From assembly GCF_032397745.1 (NCBI RefSeq), contig NZ_CP135921.1, forward strand, positions 930,001 to 994,000: a DNA stretch of 64,000 bases, read 5' to 3'. This document shows, one piece after another, positions 48,047 to 57,492 of the stretch. The position numbers and the translations under genes were made by a program. Under the pieces are notes generated by a model that was given only the letters and a program-made list of their open reading frames with translations, was not told where the DNA came from and did not search any database. Source of the stretch: Bradyrhizobium prioriisuperbiae (lineage in GTDB: Bacteria; Pseudomonadota; Alphaproteobacteria; Rhizobiales; Xanthobacteraceae). Positions within the stretch are counted from its first letter, which is position 1, and each line of letters starts with the position of its first letter.

Positions 48047-48861
48047 AGCGGAGCCGCGCTTTCGCCCTGCGCGCTCGACAGTTTCGACGCCAGCGATGCC
48101 GCCACGATCACCACCGCAACGCCGGCGATCACCAGTGTGCAGATGGCGTTGATTTCGGGCTTCACGCCGAGCCGCACCTCGGAATAGATTCGGATCGGCA
48201 AGGTCGCCGCGCCCGGTCCAGTGGTGAAACTCGCAATCACCAGATCGTCGAGCGACAGCGTGAAGGCCAACAGCCAGCCCGCGATCACGGCCGGCAGAAT
48301 CAACGGCAGCGTCACCGCAAAGAACGCCCGCGCCGGCGCGCATCCCAGATCCATTGCCGCCTCTTCCAGGCTGCGATCGAGCCCGCGCAGCCGCGATTGC
48401 ACCACCACGGTCACGAAACACATGGTCAGCGTGGTGTGCGCGATGGTCACGGTCCAAAAGCCGCGCTCGACGCCGGTTGCGACGAACAGCAGCAGCAGCG
48501 ACAGGCCGGTGATCACCTCCGGCATCACCAGCGGCGCATACAGCATGCCGGAGAACAGCGTGCGGCCACGAAAGCCTGCGCCCCGCACCAGCGCCACCGC
48601 GGCGAGCGTGCCCAGCAGCGTGGCCGCCGTCGCCGAACAGAATGCCACCCGCAGGCTCATCCATGCCGCCTCCAGCATCGCGCGGTCATGGAAGAATTCG
48701 TGATACCAACGAAGCGACCAGCCGCCCCAGACCGTGACAAGACGCGAGGCATTGAACGAATAGATCACCAGGATCAGGATCGGCAGATAGAGAAACGCCA
48801 GCCCCAATGCCAGCGAGACGGCATTAAAGGCCGACAGCCTGACCAGCGAGCGCTGCGCCAT
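48043..48861 (-). CDS. ABC transporter permease, PotC/PotI-like
   Basis: A 272-residue inner-membrane permease with about six helices, of the polyamine/iron-type importer class. The cytoplasmic EAA loop reads EEAAMDLGCAPARAFFAVTLPL, which contacts the ATPase. The start ATG overlaps the stop of the preceding permease by one base (TGATG), so translation is coupled. The C-terminus converges on the AsmA gene. Confidence 0.92.
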   Translation of the reverse strand: MAQRSLVRLSAFNAVSLALGLAFLYLPILILVIYSFNASRLVTVWGGWSLRWYHEFFHDRAMLEAAWMSLRVAFCSATAATLLGTLAAVALVRGAGFRGRTLFSGMLYAPLVMPEVITGLSLLLLFVATGVERGFWTVTIAHTTLTMCFVTVVVQSRLRGLDRSLEEAAMDLGCAPARAFFAVTLPLILPAVIAGWLLAFTLSLDDLVIASFTTGPGAATLPIRIYSEVRLGVKPEINAICTLVIAGVAVVIVAASLASKLSSAQGESAAPL

Positions 48862-49775
48862 CAGCTTGCTCCCTCGAGCTGGCGGCGCTGCAGCTTTTCG
48901 TACAGCAACAGCGGCGCGAGCAGCAGCAGCAGGAGCACGATGGCGATGGCAGAGGCCACCGGCCAGTCCTTGTTGGTGAAGAACTCCAGCCACAGGGTCT
49001 GCCCGATCATCATCCGGTCGGACCCGGCCAACAGGTCCGGAATGACGAACTCGCCGACAATTGGGATGAAGCACAGCAGCACCCCGGCCCCGATTCCCGG
49101 GAGCGACAACGGCAATGTCACCAGCCAGAACGCCTTCAGCCGCGAGCAGCCGAGATCGGCGGCTGCCTCCAGCAGCGCATGGTCCATCTTTGCGAGCGTC
49201 GCATAGAGCGGCAGGATCATGAATGGAAAATAGGAATAGACGATGCCGAGATACATCGCGCTGTCGGTGGCAAGCCAGACCACCGGCCGGTCGACGATAT
49301 GCAGGGCCTGCAGCACGGTGTTCAGGAGGCCGTCGTGCTGCAGCACGTTGATCCAGGCATAGATGCGGATCAGAAACGAGGTCCAGAACGGCACGATCAC
49401 CAGTGTCATCGCCAGCGGCTGCAGCGATGCCGGCAACCGTGTCATGCCATAAGCAACCGGATAGCCGATGGCGAGCAGCAGCGCAGTGGACGACAGCGCC
49501 ACCACGACACTGCGCAGATAAGAGACGATATAAAGATCGTCCGAGAGCAGCAGCGCAAAATTGCCGGAATTGAGTTGCGACAGCGCGTCCTTGAGACCCT
49601 GCCAGCCATCGGCCAGCGAAAACACAGGAATATAGGGCGGCTGTGCGATCGCGGTCTGCGACAGGCTGATCTTCAGCACGAAGCCGAACGGAACCAGGAA
49701 GAACAGCAGCATCCACAGATAGGGCGTGATCGCCGCAAGACGGGCGGGCCGGGTGAAGATGCGGCGGCTGGTCAT
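48861..49775 (-). CDS. ABC transporter permease, PotB/PotH-like
   Basis: A 304-residue permease. It starts TRPARLAAITPYLWMLLFFLVPFG and has the EAA loop EAAADLGCSRLKAFWLVTLPL; PotB-like features include FWTSFLIRIYAWI and GEFVIPDLLAGSD. ATG 49775 is 4 nt past the end of the ATPase gene, so the genes are coupled. It forms a heterodimeric channel with the next permease. Confidence 0.92.
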   Translation of the reverse strand: MTSRRIFTRPARLAAITPYLWMLLFFLVPFGFVLKISLSQTAIAQPPYIPVFSLADGWQGLKDALSQLNSGNFALLLSDDLYIVSYLRSVVVALSSTALLLAIGYPVAYGMTRLPASLQPLAMTLVIVPFWTSFLIRIYAWINVLQHDGLLNTVLQALHIVDRPVVWLATDSAMYLGIVYSYFPFMILPLYATLAKMDHALLEAAADLGCSRLKAFWLVTLPLSLPGIGAGVLLCFIPIVGEFVIPDLLAGSDRMMIGQTLWLEFFTNKDWPVASAIAIVLLLLLLAPLLLYEKLQRRQLEGAS

Positions 49776-49779
49776 CGGA

Positions 49780-50922
49780 TCACGTCTCCAGCACCACGCA
49801 ATCGGCGGCCGCAAAGGACGCCGTCACCCGCTGTCCCGTAGACATCGCATCGCCATCACTGCGCGACGCATTGGTGACGGAGGCCCGCAACACAAAGCCG
49901 CTGTCCAGCCTGATCCGATAGACCGACGCGCCGCCGAGATAGTTCACGTCGATCACGTCACCTGCGAAGCGATTGAAGCCACCGTTGCCGGCATCGGCAT
50001 CGCCGGCAGCAACTCCGAACTTTTCGAGCCGGATCTTTTCCGGCCGGATCGCGACACCGATATCGGCGGACTGCGGCCGCGACGTCGGCACGGCCGCGAT
50101 GGTTCCGATATCCGGCGCATCGACCATGATGCGATCGGCCGCATGCAAAACGATCCGGCCCTCGATCATGTTGATGTCGCCAACGAAGCTCGCGACCCAA
50201 CGGGAATTCGGCGCCTCATAGAGTTCGCGCGGGGTTGCCACCTGCACCAGCCGGCCACGATCCATGACGCCGATGCGATCGGCGACGGTCATGGCTTCTT
50301 CCTGGTCATGGGTCACGATGACGAACGTCATCCCGAGCCGGCGCTGCAGCTCCATCAGTTCGGACTGGGTGCTTTCACGCAGCTTCTTGTCCAGCGCCGC
50401 CAGTGGCTCATCGAGCAGCAGGATCCGCGGGCCGCGCGCCAGCGAACGTGCCAGGGCCACGCGCTGGCGCTGGCCGCCGGACAATTGATCGGGTTTGCGC
50501 GCCTCGAGTCCTTCCAGCCGCACCAGTGCCAGCATCTCCCTGACCCGAGCCTCGATGTCGACTTTCGGCAGGTCCGTCCGCTTCAGTCCAAACGCGATAT
50601 TGTCGCGCACCGTGAGGTGCGGAAACAGCGCGTAGTTTTGAAACATCATGTTGACCGGGCGGCGATGCGGCAACACTGGTGCGATATCCCGGCCATCGAG
50701 CAGGATCGCCCCCTGGTCGGGCGCCTCAAACCCGGCCAGCATGCGCAGTAGCGTGGTCTTGCCGCAGCCGCTGGGGCCAAGCAATGCGAAGAACTCGCCG
50801 GCCCTGATGTCGAGTGAGAGGCCATCGACGACGACAAAGCCGCCAAACCGTTTGACCACCGAAGCAATACGCAACAACGGCGTGTCCGCCGCCTCCGCCG
50901 TGACGCGTCGCCCTTCAGCCAT
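49780..50922 (-). CDS. ABC transporter ATP-binding protein, PotA/PotG-like
   Basis: A 380-residue ATPase from ATG 50922. Walker A is GPSGCGKTT, the Q-loop is FQNYALFPHLT, the signature is LSGGQRQ, Walker B is LLLDEP and the switch His lies in VTHDQEEAM. The last 110 residues form a TOBE-like regulatory domain. Such ATPases power import of spermidine/putrescine and related cations. It overlaps the upstream GlpD-like gene by 8 nt. No periplasmic binding-protein gene is present in the unit. Confidence 0.93.
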   Translation of the reverse strand: MAEGRRVTAEAADTPLLRIASVVKRFGGFVVVDGLSLDIRAGEFFALLGPSGCGKTTLLRMLAGFEAPDQGAILLDGRDIAPVLPHRRPVNMMFQNYALFPHLTVRDNIAFGLKRTDLPKVDIEARVREMLALVRLEGLEARKPDQLSGGQRQRVALARSLARGPRILLLDEPLAALDKKLRESTQSELMELQRRLGMTFVIVTHDQEEAMTVADRIGVMDRGRLVQVATPRELYEAPNSRWVASFVGDINMIEGRIVLHAADRIMVDAPDIGTIAAVPTSRPQSADIGVAIRPEKIRLEKFGVAAGDADAGNGGFNRFAGDVIDVNYLGGASVYRIRLDSGFVLRASVTNASRSDGDAMSTGQRVTASFAAADCVVLET

Positions 50923-52405
50923 CGCCCCTCGCCGCGCGATCACCCGAGACATGCGCCCGCGTTTTCATGAACTGCTCCAGCCTGTCCTGATCGCGCGCGG
51001 CCATGGTTAGTCCGAGCCGCGAGCGCCGCCAGATCACATCGTCTGTGAACCGCGCCCATTGCTGCCCGATCAGATAGCGCACTTCCTTCGCCGACAGATC
51101 CTCGCCAAACATCGGGCCGAGATCGTCTGGAACGCGCACGCCGTCAAGCAGATTTTCGATCCGGGTGCCATAGGCCTCCACCATTCGGTGGAGGGTGGCC
51201 TCACCCAGGAACGGCCAGCGACGGCGCGCGGCCCCGGCAAAGCCACCGATATCGCCCGCGGGAATGTTGCCGCCGGGCAGCCGCGCATCCGCGGTCCACG
51301 GCTTCGGCATAGGAAAGAACGGTGCGAGCGCGGCCATCCCGGCCTCAGCGCGCCGGCGCGCAGTGGTGGCGTCGCCGCCGAACATGGTGAGCAGTGGCGC
51401 CTCGCCGGACCCGCGCTGCAGGCCGACAAAGCCGTCTCGCCCGTATTCGTCGCCGACCTCAGCGACATGCACCCCGGCCAGCGCATGAAGCGTGTCGGTG
51501 GGTTGCAGCGGCACCCTGAAATTGCGGTTGGCGACATCGAGCAAATAGGCGATCTCCCGCGACGCCACCGACACCATGGCGGGGTCCCCGGCAAAATCCT
51601 CCTCCACCGTGCCGATCAGGGTAAAATCCCGCTCAAACGGAACGGCGTGGACCGACCGGCCCTCATCGGTGCGGAAAACATAAGCACCGTCGTGATCGAA
51701 CAGGCGCCGGACCACGATCTGGCTGGAGCGTCGCAAGCTGACCTTGGGAGACGGTAGTCGCAACACGGTCTCCGCGACCGATGCGATCCATCCACCGGTC
51801 GCGTTCGCCAGCGCCTGCGAGGATACGATCTGGCGCTGGCCTCGATTGACCACGGCAAGCCGCCAGATGTCCGAGCGGTCAGCGCGGACACATCGCGCAC
51901 CGGTCCAGATGTCGGCGCCACGCTCGGCCGCATCCACCGCGCAGTGGATGGTCAGACGCGCGACATCCGCCAGCCCAACCCCATAAGCAAAGGCAAGACC
52001 AGACGGTTGCTTCAAGACCTGCCCGAACGGGTCATGGGTCAGTTCGATCACCCCGGCGGCCGGCAGCCTTCCGTGCGCCAGCCGGTCGTGGATGATCAGC
52101 CCCAGCCGTCGCAGCCACGATGGCCCTGCTCCATCCCCCAACGGCATGACACAGCGCACCGGCCGGACCAGATGCGGTGCCGTGCGCATCCAGACGTCGC
52201 GCTCGGCTGCCGCTCGCCACAGCGCACGCAAGCCGCCGGGCATGCGGGGGTCGGCCTCGATTAGAGGAGAAGCGGCAGAGGACGCGCCAGCGGCGAGATC
52301 GCCTTGCTCCAGCAGCAGCACGCGCAAGCTGCGTCCCGCCGCATCACGGGCGATGCTGGTGCCATTGAGGCCGCCGCCGATGATCGCAAGATCGTAATCT
52401 GCCAT
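50915..52405 (-). CDS. Divergent GlpD-like FAD oxidoreductase
   Basis: A 496-residue protein with a Rossmann FAD motif (LAIIGGGLNGTSIARDAAGR) and the overall layout of FAD-dependent glycerol-3-phosphate dehydrogenase, including ERDVWMRTAPHLVRPVRCVMP, GTVEEDFAGDPA and the C-terminal region EVRYLIGQQWARFTDDVIWRRSRLGL. However, the core SSKLIHGGLRYLE of GlpD is replaced by SAASPLIEADPRMPGGLRALW, so the usual cofactor and substrate pocket is altered. Glycerol-3-phosphate may not be the substrate. It heads a four-gene unit with the Pot-like transporter. Confidence 0.82.
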   Translation of the reverse strand: MADYDLAIIGGGLNGTSIARDAAGRSLRVLLLEQGDLAAGASSAASPLIEADPRMPGGLRALWRAAAERDVWMRTAPHLVRPVRCVMPLGDGAGPSWLRRLGLIIHDRLAHGRLPAAGVIELTHDPFGQVLKQPSGLAFAYGVGLADVARLTIHCAVDAAERGADIWTGARCVRADRSDIWRLAVVNRGQRQIVSSQALANATGGWIASVAETVLRLPSPKVSLRRSSQIVVRRLFDHDGAYVFRTDEGRSVHAVPFERDFTLIGTVEEDFAGDPAMVSVASREIAYLLDVANRNFRVPLQPTDTLHALAGVHVAEVGDEYGRDGFVGLQRGSGEAPLLTMFGGDATTARRRAEAGMAALAPFFPMPKPWTADARLPGGNIPAGDIGGFAGAARRRWPFLGEATLHRMVEAYGTRIENLLDGVRVPDDLGPMFGEDLSAKEVRYLIGQQWARFTDDVIWRRSRLGLTMAARDQDRLEQFMKTRAHVSGDRAARGDG

Positions 52406-52552
52406 CCGCGCCTATCTCCGATTCGGAGCATGGCAAGCGGCGTGCGCAAAACCAAGGCGTCGCTTTGGTTATGCCCGGAGGTAAGAGACAAATGCCCGCG
52501 CCGTGGGCCGCGCGTGGACCGAAATCCTGGCCGGCCTCTCCGGCCGGTCTTG

Positions 52553-55198
52553 CTAGCCGGTTTTGCGGATATCGAGGTCGGGCGGGATCTCACCGACAAT
52601 GCCGAGATATTGGGCGATCGGCGCCGGCTTGCCGAGGAAATAGCCCTGCACCTGGTCGCAATTTTCCTGGGCCAGGAAGGTCAGCTGGTCCTGGGTTTCG
52701 ACACCCTCCGCCACGATCGAGATATCGAGGCCATGACCCAGCCCGATCATGGCGCGGATGATTGCCGCCGACTGCGCATTGCGGCCGAGATTGAGCACGA
52801 AGGTGCGGTCGATCTTGATCTTGTCGAACGGAAACGCCTGGAGATAGGTCAGCGACGAATAGCCGCTGCCGAAATCGTCCATGGCGATCCGCACGCCCAG
52901 CGCTTTGAGGCGCCGCAACAGCGACAGGCCGCGGTCGAAATCCTCGATCAGGACACCCTCGGTGATCTCCAGTTCCAACCGGCCCGGCTGCAGCCCGGTT
53001 TCCAGCAGGATCGAGTGCACGAGACCGACGAGATCGCCATGCTGGAACTGCGCCGGCGACAGGTTGACCGCGACCTGCATCGGCTTCGACCACGACGCCG
53101 CTTCCCGGCATGCCTCGCGCAGTATCCACTCGCCCAATTCGACGATCAGGCCGCTTTCCTCCGCCAGCGGAATGAAATCGCTCGGTGGCACGAAACCACG
53201 CAACGGGTGAATCCATCGCGCCAACGCCTCAAAACCGATGAATTCGGGCGCGATGACGTCGTGGCCGGTCAGGGCCTGCGGCTGATAGTATAGCGAGAGC
53301 TGGCCGTTGCGCACCGCTGCCGCGAGATCCTGGTGCAGCGCGCGCCGGTCGCGAATTTGCTGATCGGTTTCCGCCTCGAACACACTGATAGATCCGCGTC
53401 CTTTCGCCTTGGCGCGGAACAATGCCACGCTCGCGTTCGCCAGCAAGGCGGCCGCGTCGGCGCCGTTGTGCGGGAAAATCGCAATGCCGATGGTTAAACC
53501 AGTGCGGACCGACTTGCCGTCGATCACGAACTCGTCCTGCATGGTATTCATCAGCCGCTGCGCCAGCGTCTGTGCGGCTTGCGGCTGCTGGCCATCGATG
53601 ATCAGGCCGAATTCGCCGCCGCTTAGGCGCGCCACCACGCCGCCTCGGGCGGCGTCCTGAATACGGCGTGAGACCTCGATCAGAAGTTGATCCCCGACCG
53701 AGTGGCCGAACACGTCGTTGACTTCCTTCAACCGCTCCATATCCACCGACAGGACGGCGAACTCCTCGTCCGAACCGCCGCAGGCATCGATCATCTGGGT
53801 CAGCGCCTGGATGAAGGCGGCCCGGTTCGGCAGATCCGTGAGGGTGTCGTGGTAGGCCATGTGCGCCATCCGGGATTCGGTCTGGCGGCGGTCGGTGATG
53901 TCCTCGTTGGTCTTGATGAGGTATTGCGGTTCGCCGGCGTCGTCGAGCACCGTGACCCGCCGGGTCAGGAACAGGCGCAGGCCGTTCTTGGTCTGGATCG
54001 GCTGTTCCTCGATGGTCGGCACCTTCTTGCGGATCGCGATGTTATCGCGCTCCACGATCAGCCTGGCCGCCGATCCGTAGATCTCCTCGACGGTGCACCC
54101 GATCACCGCTTCGCGCTCGCGGTTGAAGATCTTTTCGGCGCTGCGATTGACGAACAAATACTGGCCATCGCTGACGCGCTTGACGTCGAGCGCGAGCGGG
54201 ACGTTGTCGATGATCATTTCGAGAAATTTTTTGGTGTTCTCGAGCTCGCAGGACAACTGTCGGCGCTCGGTGATGTCTTCGAGCAGTGCGATCAGGAACT
54301 CGGGCTCGTTGCTGTCGTTGCGGGCGACCACCCGGTTGCTGTCCAGGATACGCGTCTGACCGTCGCGTTCCACCGAGAATTCCGAGCGCAACTGGCCTGT
54401 CGGCGAAGCGACCGCGGCGCGATCCAGCTCGTTGACACTGATCGAGGCTTTGAGCGTTGCGATCTCGTCGGCGAGTTTGCCAATGATCTGGTCGCGCGGC
54501 AGTTGCGAAAACTGCTCGAAGGCGCGATTGGCCAGAATATAACGGCCATCCTCGATAGTCTTGGCCGCGACGCTGACCGGGATATTGTCGATGACGGATT
54601 CGAGGAAACGCTTGGTGGTCGCCAGCTGTCGCTGCAACTGCCGCTGTTCGGTGACGTCCTCATGGGTCGATATAACGCCGCCGTTGCGCAGCGTCCGATG
54701 CTTGACCAGAATCGCGCGTCCCTCGGGGAGTTCGGTGACGCAGCCCTCTTCGCTGCGGACCTCGCGGAAAAAGTCCTCGACGTCGCCATCGAGCATGCCG
54801 AGGCGCTTGCGAAGTTCGACCAGGTCACGCACCGACATGCCCATCCGCAGATCGGAACGCGACAAACCGTAGAGCTTGAGGTAGCTGTCGTTGTAGAAAA
54901 CCAGGCCCTTCTGCGCATCGACCATGACGATGCCGAGGCTCATGTTGTTCAGCGCGGCATTGACGAAGGCGGTGCTGCGCCGGTTGGCGCGTTTCGCCTT
55001 CTCCAGTGCCGACATGACCCAGATGATGATCGCCGCGAGAAACGCGAAGATGACAAAGTCGGCCAGCAGGATCTGCCAGATCGTGCTCGGATCCGCCGAG
55101 GCATCACCGAGGGCAAGCGCCGGCGCCATGCTGGCCGCAAACGCGCACAGGACGGCCGTTGCGAGAATGATCGCTTTGCCGCCCACCTGCCTGTGCAT
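52553..55198 (-). CDS. PAS-PAS-PAS-GGDEF-EAL protein, probable c-di-GMP phosphodiesterase
   Basis: An 881-residue membrane protein. Two N-terminal hydrophobic segments (ATAVLCAFAASMAPALAL and LLADFVIFAFLAAIIIWVMSAL) are followed by three PAS domains, a GGDEF domain and a C-terminal EAL domain. The GGDEF motif is RLSGGEFG, lacking the Asp of GGDEF, and no RxxD inhibitory site is seen. EAL is intact: EALARW, NLSPAQF, EITEGVLI, DDFGSGYSSL, KIKIDRTFV and EGVET. So it probably degrades c-di-GMP or only binds GTP in GGDEF. ATG 55198 has GAAGGGC upstream; 27 further codons are open. Confidence 0.88.
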   Translation of the reverse strand: MHRQVGGKAIILATAVLCAFAASMAPALALGDASADPSTIWQILLADFVIFAFLAAIIIWVMSALEKAKRANRRSTAFVNAALNNMSLGIVMVDAQKGLVFYNDSYLKLYGLSRSDLRMGMSVRDLVELRKRLGMLDGDVEDFFREVRSEEGCVTELPEGRAILVKHRTLRNGGVISTHEDVTEQRQLQRQLATTKRFLESVIDNIPVSVAAKTIEDGRYILANRAFEQFSQLPRDQIIGKLADEIATLKASISVNELDRAAVASPTGQLRSEFSVERDGQTRILDSNRVVARNDSNEPEFLIALLEDITERRQLSCELENTKKFLEMIIDNVPLALDVKRVSDGQYLFVNRSAEKIFNREREAVIGCTVEEIYGSAARLIVERDNIAIRKKVPTIEEQPIQTKNGLRLFLTRRVTVLDDAGEPQYLIKTNEDITDRRQTESRMAHMAYHDTLTDLPNRAAFIQALTQMIDACGGSDEEFAVLSVDMERLKEVNDVFGHSVGDQLLIEVSRRIQDAARGGVVARLSGGEFGLIIDGQQPQAAQTLAQRLMNTMQDEFVIDGKSVRTGLTIGIAIFPHNGADAAALLANASVALFRAKAKGRGSISVFEAETDQQIRDRRALHQDLAAAVRNGQLSLYYQPQALTGHDVIAPEFIGFEALARWIHPLRGFVPPSDFIPLAEESGLIVELGEWILREACREAASWSKPMQVAVNLSPAQFQHGDLVGLVHSILLETGLQPGRLELEITEGVLIEDFDRGLSLLRRLKALGVRIAMDDFGSGYSSLTYLQAFPFDKIKIDRTFVLNLGRNAQSAAIIRAMIGLGHGLDISIVAEGVETQDQLTFLAQENCDQVQGYFLGKPAPIAQYLGIVGEIPPDLDIRKTG

Positions 55199-55402
55199 GC
55201 CCTTCACCAGCCACTCGCGCAAATTGCTAGCGAGTGTCTGGTTGCACCCGTTTGAATCGGGTAAACGCGTACCCGACAAGGCTCAGAACTTGACTTAAAT
55301 TAAGGCAAATGGCCTTTCATGATTAATGTCGTGATAAGAAGCGGCGACGTTCGAAGAAGGTCGCGGTTAAGAAAACGCTAAACCCCAGCATTTGAGTTCG
55401 GA

Positions 55403-56506
55403 ATGGACAAAGTCGAGTGCATCGTGATCGGCGCAGGCGTGGTTGGCCTCGCCGTTGCCCGCCGTCTGGCCCAGGCGGGCCGCGAAGTCATCGTTATCGA
55501 GGCCGCAGACGATATCGGAACGGGGACATCGTCGCGCAATAGCGAAGTCATCCACGCGGGAATCTACTACCCCACTGGAAGCCTGATGGCGCGCCACTGC
55601 GTCAACGGCAAATACGCGCTCTACGACTACTGCAGGGATCACGGCATCCCGCATCGCCGCTGCGGGAAACTGATCGTCGCCACGACCGCCGACGACGCAG
55701 AGAAACTCGCCGCTATCCGCGTGCGGGCCGCAGCCAATGGCGTGGACGATCTTGAGCTCCTGGATGCCGACGCCGCCCGCGCACTCGAACCGGCACTGAA
55801 CTGCACCGCCGCTTTGTTGTCGCCATCCACCGGCATCATCGACAGCCATGCCTTGATGCTGGCGCTGCGCGGCGACGCGGAAGACGCCGGCGCCGCGATC
55901 GCGTTCAACGCCCCGTTGTTGCAGGGCCGCGCTGTCGGAGGCGAGATTTCCGTCGATATCGGCGGCGAAGCGCCGATGAGCCTGGCATGCCGGCTGCTGG
56001 TCAACGCGGCGGGGCTCAATGCCACCGCGATCGCCCGCAGCATCGACGGCATGCCGGTCGAGAAAATCCCCACGGCCTATCTGGCCAAGGGCAATTATTT
56101 CAGTTGCGGCGTCCGCTCGCCGTTCACGCACCTGATCTATCCGGTGCCCGAACCCGGCGGCCTTGGAGTCCACCTGACGCTGGACCTGGGCGGCCAAGCC
56201 AAATTCGGTCCCGATGTCGAATGGGTCAACACGATTGACTATGAAGTCGATCCTGCCCGGGTGGAGCGCTTCTATCCGGCCATCCGCCGGTATTGGCCGA
56301 CGCTGCCGGATGGCGCATTGACGCCCGGATATAGCGGGATGCGGCCGAAGATCGTGCCGCCGGCGGTGGCGGTCCAGGATTTTCTGATCCAGGGCCCCCA
56401 GGATCACGGCGTCCCTGGGCTGATCAACCTGCTCGGCATCGAATCACCGGGGTTGACCTCGTCGCTGGCTATCGCCGACCATGTCGCTGAACTCGCGACG
56501 GCTTGA
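55403..56506 (+). CDS. lhgO: FAD-dependent L-2-hydroxyglutarate oxidase-like protein
   Basis: A 367-residue DAO-family flavoprotein. FAD motif [17 protein letters not shown], then [37 protein letters not shown], the hallmark of LhgO/L2HGDH, and later [20 protein letters not shown] and [21 protein letters not shown]. LhgO oxidises L-2-hydroxyglutarate to 2-oxoglutarate; related genes may act on other hydroxy acids. A two-copy 21-nt direct repeat straddles its stop codon. Confidence 0.88.
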   Translation: MDKVECIVIGAGVVGLAVARRLAQAGREVIVIEAADDIGTGTSSRNSEVIHAGIYYPTGSLMARHCVNGKYALYDYCRDHGIPHRRCGKLIVATTADDAEKLAAIRVRAAANGVDDLELLDADAARALEPALNCTAALLSPSTGIIDSHALMLALRGDAEDAGAAIAFNAPLLQGRAVGGEISVDIGGEAPMSLACRLLVNAAGLNATAIARSIDGMPVEKIPTAYLAKGNYFSCGVRSPFTHLIYPVPEPGGLGVHLTLDLGGQAKFGPDVEWVNTIDYEVDPARVERFYPAIRRYWPTLPDGALTPGYSGMRPKIVPPAVAVQDFLIQGPQDHGVPGLINLLGIESPGLTSSLAIADHVAELATA

Positions 56507-56544
56507 GGTACCTGCAAACAACCTTGAGATACCTGTAAACAACA
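56503..56544. repeat. Two-copy 21-nt tandem repeat across a stop codon
   Basis: TTGAGGTACCTGCAAACAAC-C is followed by TTGAGATACCTGTAAACAAC-A, with three mismatches in 21. The first copy contains the TGA of the L-2-hydroxyglutarate oxidase-like gene. It looks like a recent local duplication. Confidence 0.8.
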
Positions 56545-56719
56545 ATGCGCGCGCGGACCACGCCGCTCGCCCCAAAGTCAGTCATTTGTTTCAAAATTTT
56601 ACGTCTGAGATGCACGCTTTGCGCGGGCAGGTTGTTGACTTGCTGCCCGCGACAAAGTGCGAAGCTTGACTTGCTTGGTCGCTTAAACCTGAGTTGGTTG
56701 CAGAAACCTGATCGGGACG

Positions 56720-56905
56720 TCAGTGGAGCGTTTCGTGAGCGACTAGCCTCAGGCGCTCGATCTCGTCCTTGACCATCAGTTTGCGGCGTTTCAGTTCGAC
56801 GATCCACAGATTATCTGTGGACAGGTGCCTCAAGGCATCGTGCAATTCGCTTTCCAGAACCCGATGTTTACGTTCCAGTTCAACGAGATGCGCCTCAATC
56901 GCCAT
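56720..56905 (-). CDS. YdcH/DUF465-family small coiled-coil protein
   Basis: A 61-residue acidic-basic helical protein: AHLVELERKHRVLESEL followed by NLWIVELKRRKLMVKDEIERL, the DUF465 pattern of two helices. Function unknown. It is divergent from a second DUF465 gene at 57286, a frequent arrangement in this group. Confidence 0.88.
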   Translation of the reverse strand: MAIEAHLVELERKHRVLESELHDALRHLSTDNLWIVELKRRKLMVKDEIERLRLVAHETLH

Positions 56906-57285
56906 AAGAAGTCTCCTCTATCAGATGGACCTCAGCTCTGGACCTGGACCATCGATTGTACATGAGCCAATACGGCTGTCGACAGGAACGTTCTGGAGTC
57001 GATTGAAATCTGCTTGCATGAGGAAAACCTTCTATTTTGATGAGTTCAAATGGATTCTGCGGCGAGCCGGTGTCTGCCCACCATTTCGCTTTGCAACAAG
57101 AAATGCAGCGATGTCCGACCAACCCGAAGCCCAGCAAACACAACCTCTTGATACCGCCGCTGGCAGAGACCATCATTTTCTGCAATGAGGATGCGGGACA
57201 TCGCCAGACCGCTTCGGCCGACCTCCGACCAACCCGCCGACTTGACCGCGCAGCTTCGATCGCGCACACGTGACCGCCGCAGACA
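56906..57285. other. Region between two divergent YdcH genes, no gene seen
   Basis: 380 nt that must hold both promoters. A 25-codon frame from 57111 (MSDQPEAQQTQPL...) is too short to call. No palindrome or strong hairpin was found. Confidence 0.5.
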
Positions 57286-57492
57286 ATGACCGATCAGGAC
57301 AACAACGAATTCGCATTGGAACTGGCGCGACTGCAACAGGAACACCGTGACCTCGATGTCGCCATCGAGGCTTTGCAACATTCGCCGGCACCGGATCTGC
57401 TGCGGCTGCAACGATTGAAGAAGCGCAAGCTGCAGCTGCGCGACCGGATTTCATTCATCGAAGATCAGATCACGCCCGACATCATCGCGTGA
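57286..57492 (+). CDS. YdcH/DUF465-family small coiled-coil protein
   Basis: A 68-residue protein with ELARLQQEHRDLDVAIEAL and LLRLQRLKKRKLQLRDRISFIEDQ, a typical DUF465 sequence and a better family match than its neighbour at 56720. Its last 11 nt overlap the end of the GGDEF gene on the opposite strand. Function unknown. Confidence 0.9.
   Translation: MTDQDNNEFALELARLQQEHRDLDVAIEALQHSPAPDLLRLQRLKKRKLQLRDRISFIEDQITPDIIA

Noticed and set aside
47621..49716. Long minus-strand frames reading through the AsmA end and the permeases
   Set aside because: They are shifted-frame continuations of the permease frames; the real genes start at 48861 and 49775 at conserved permease N-termini.
52529..52545. 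GC hairpin after the PAS-GGDEF-EAL gene as a terminator
   Set aside because: The stem is short and the minus-strand tail is not T-rich enough, so I did not annotate it.
57111..57188. A 25-codon frame between the YdcH genes
   Set aside because: It is too short and without a ribosome site or hydrophobic signature to be called.
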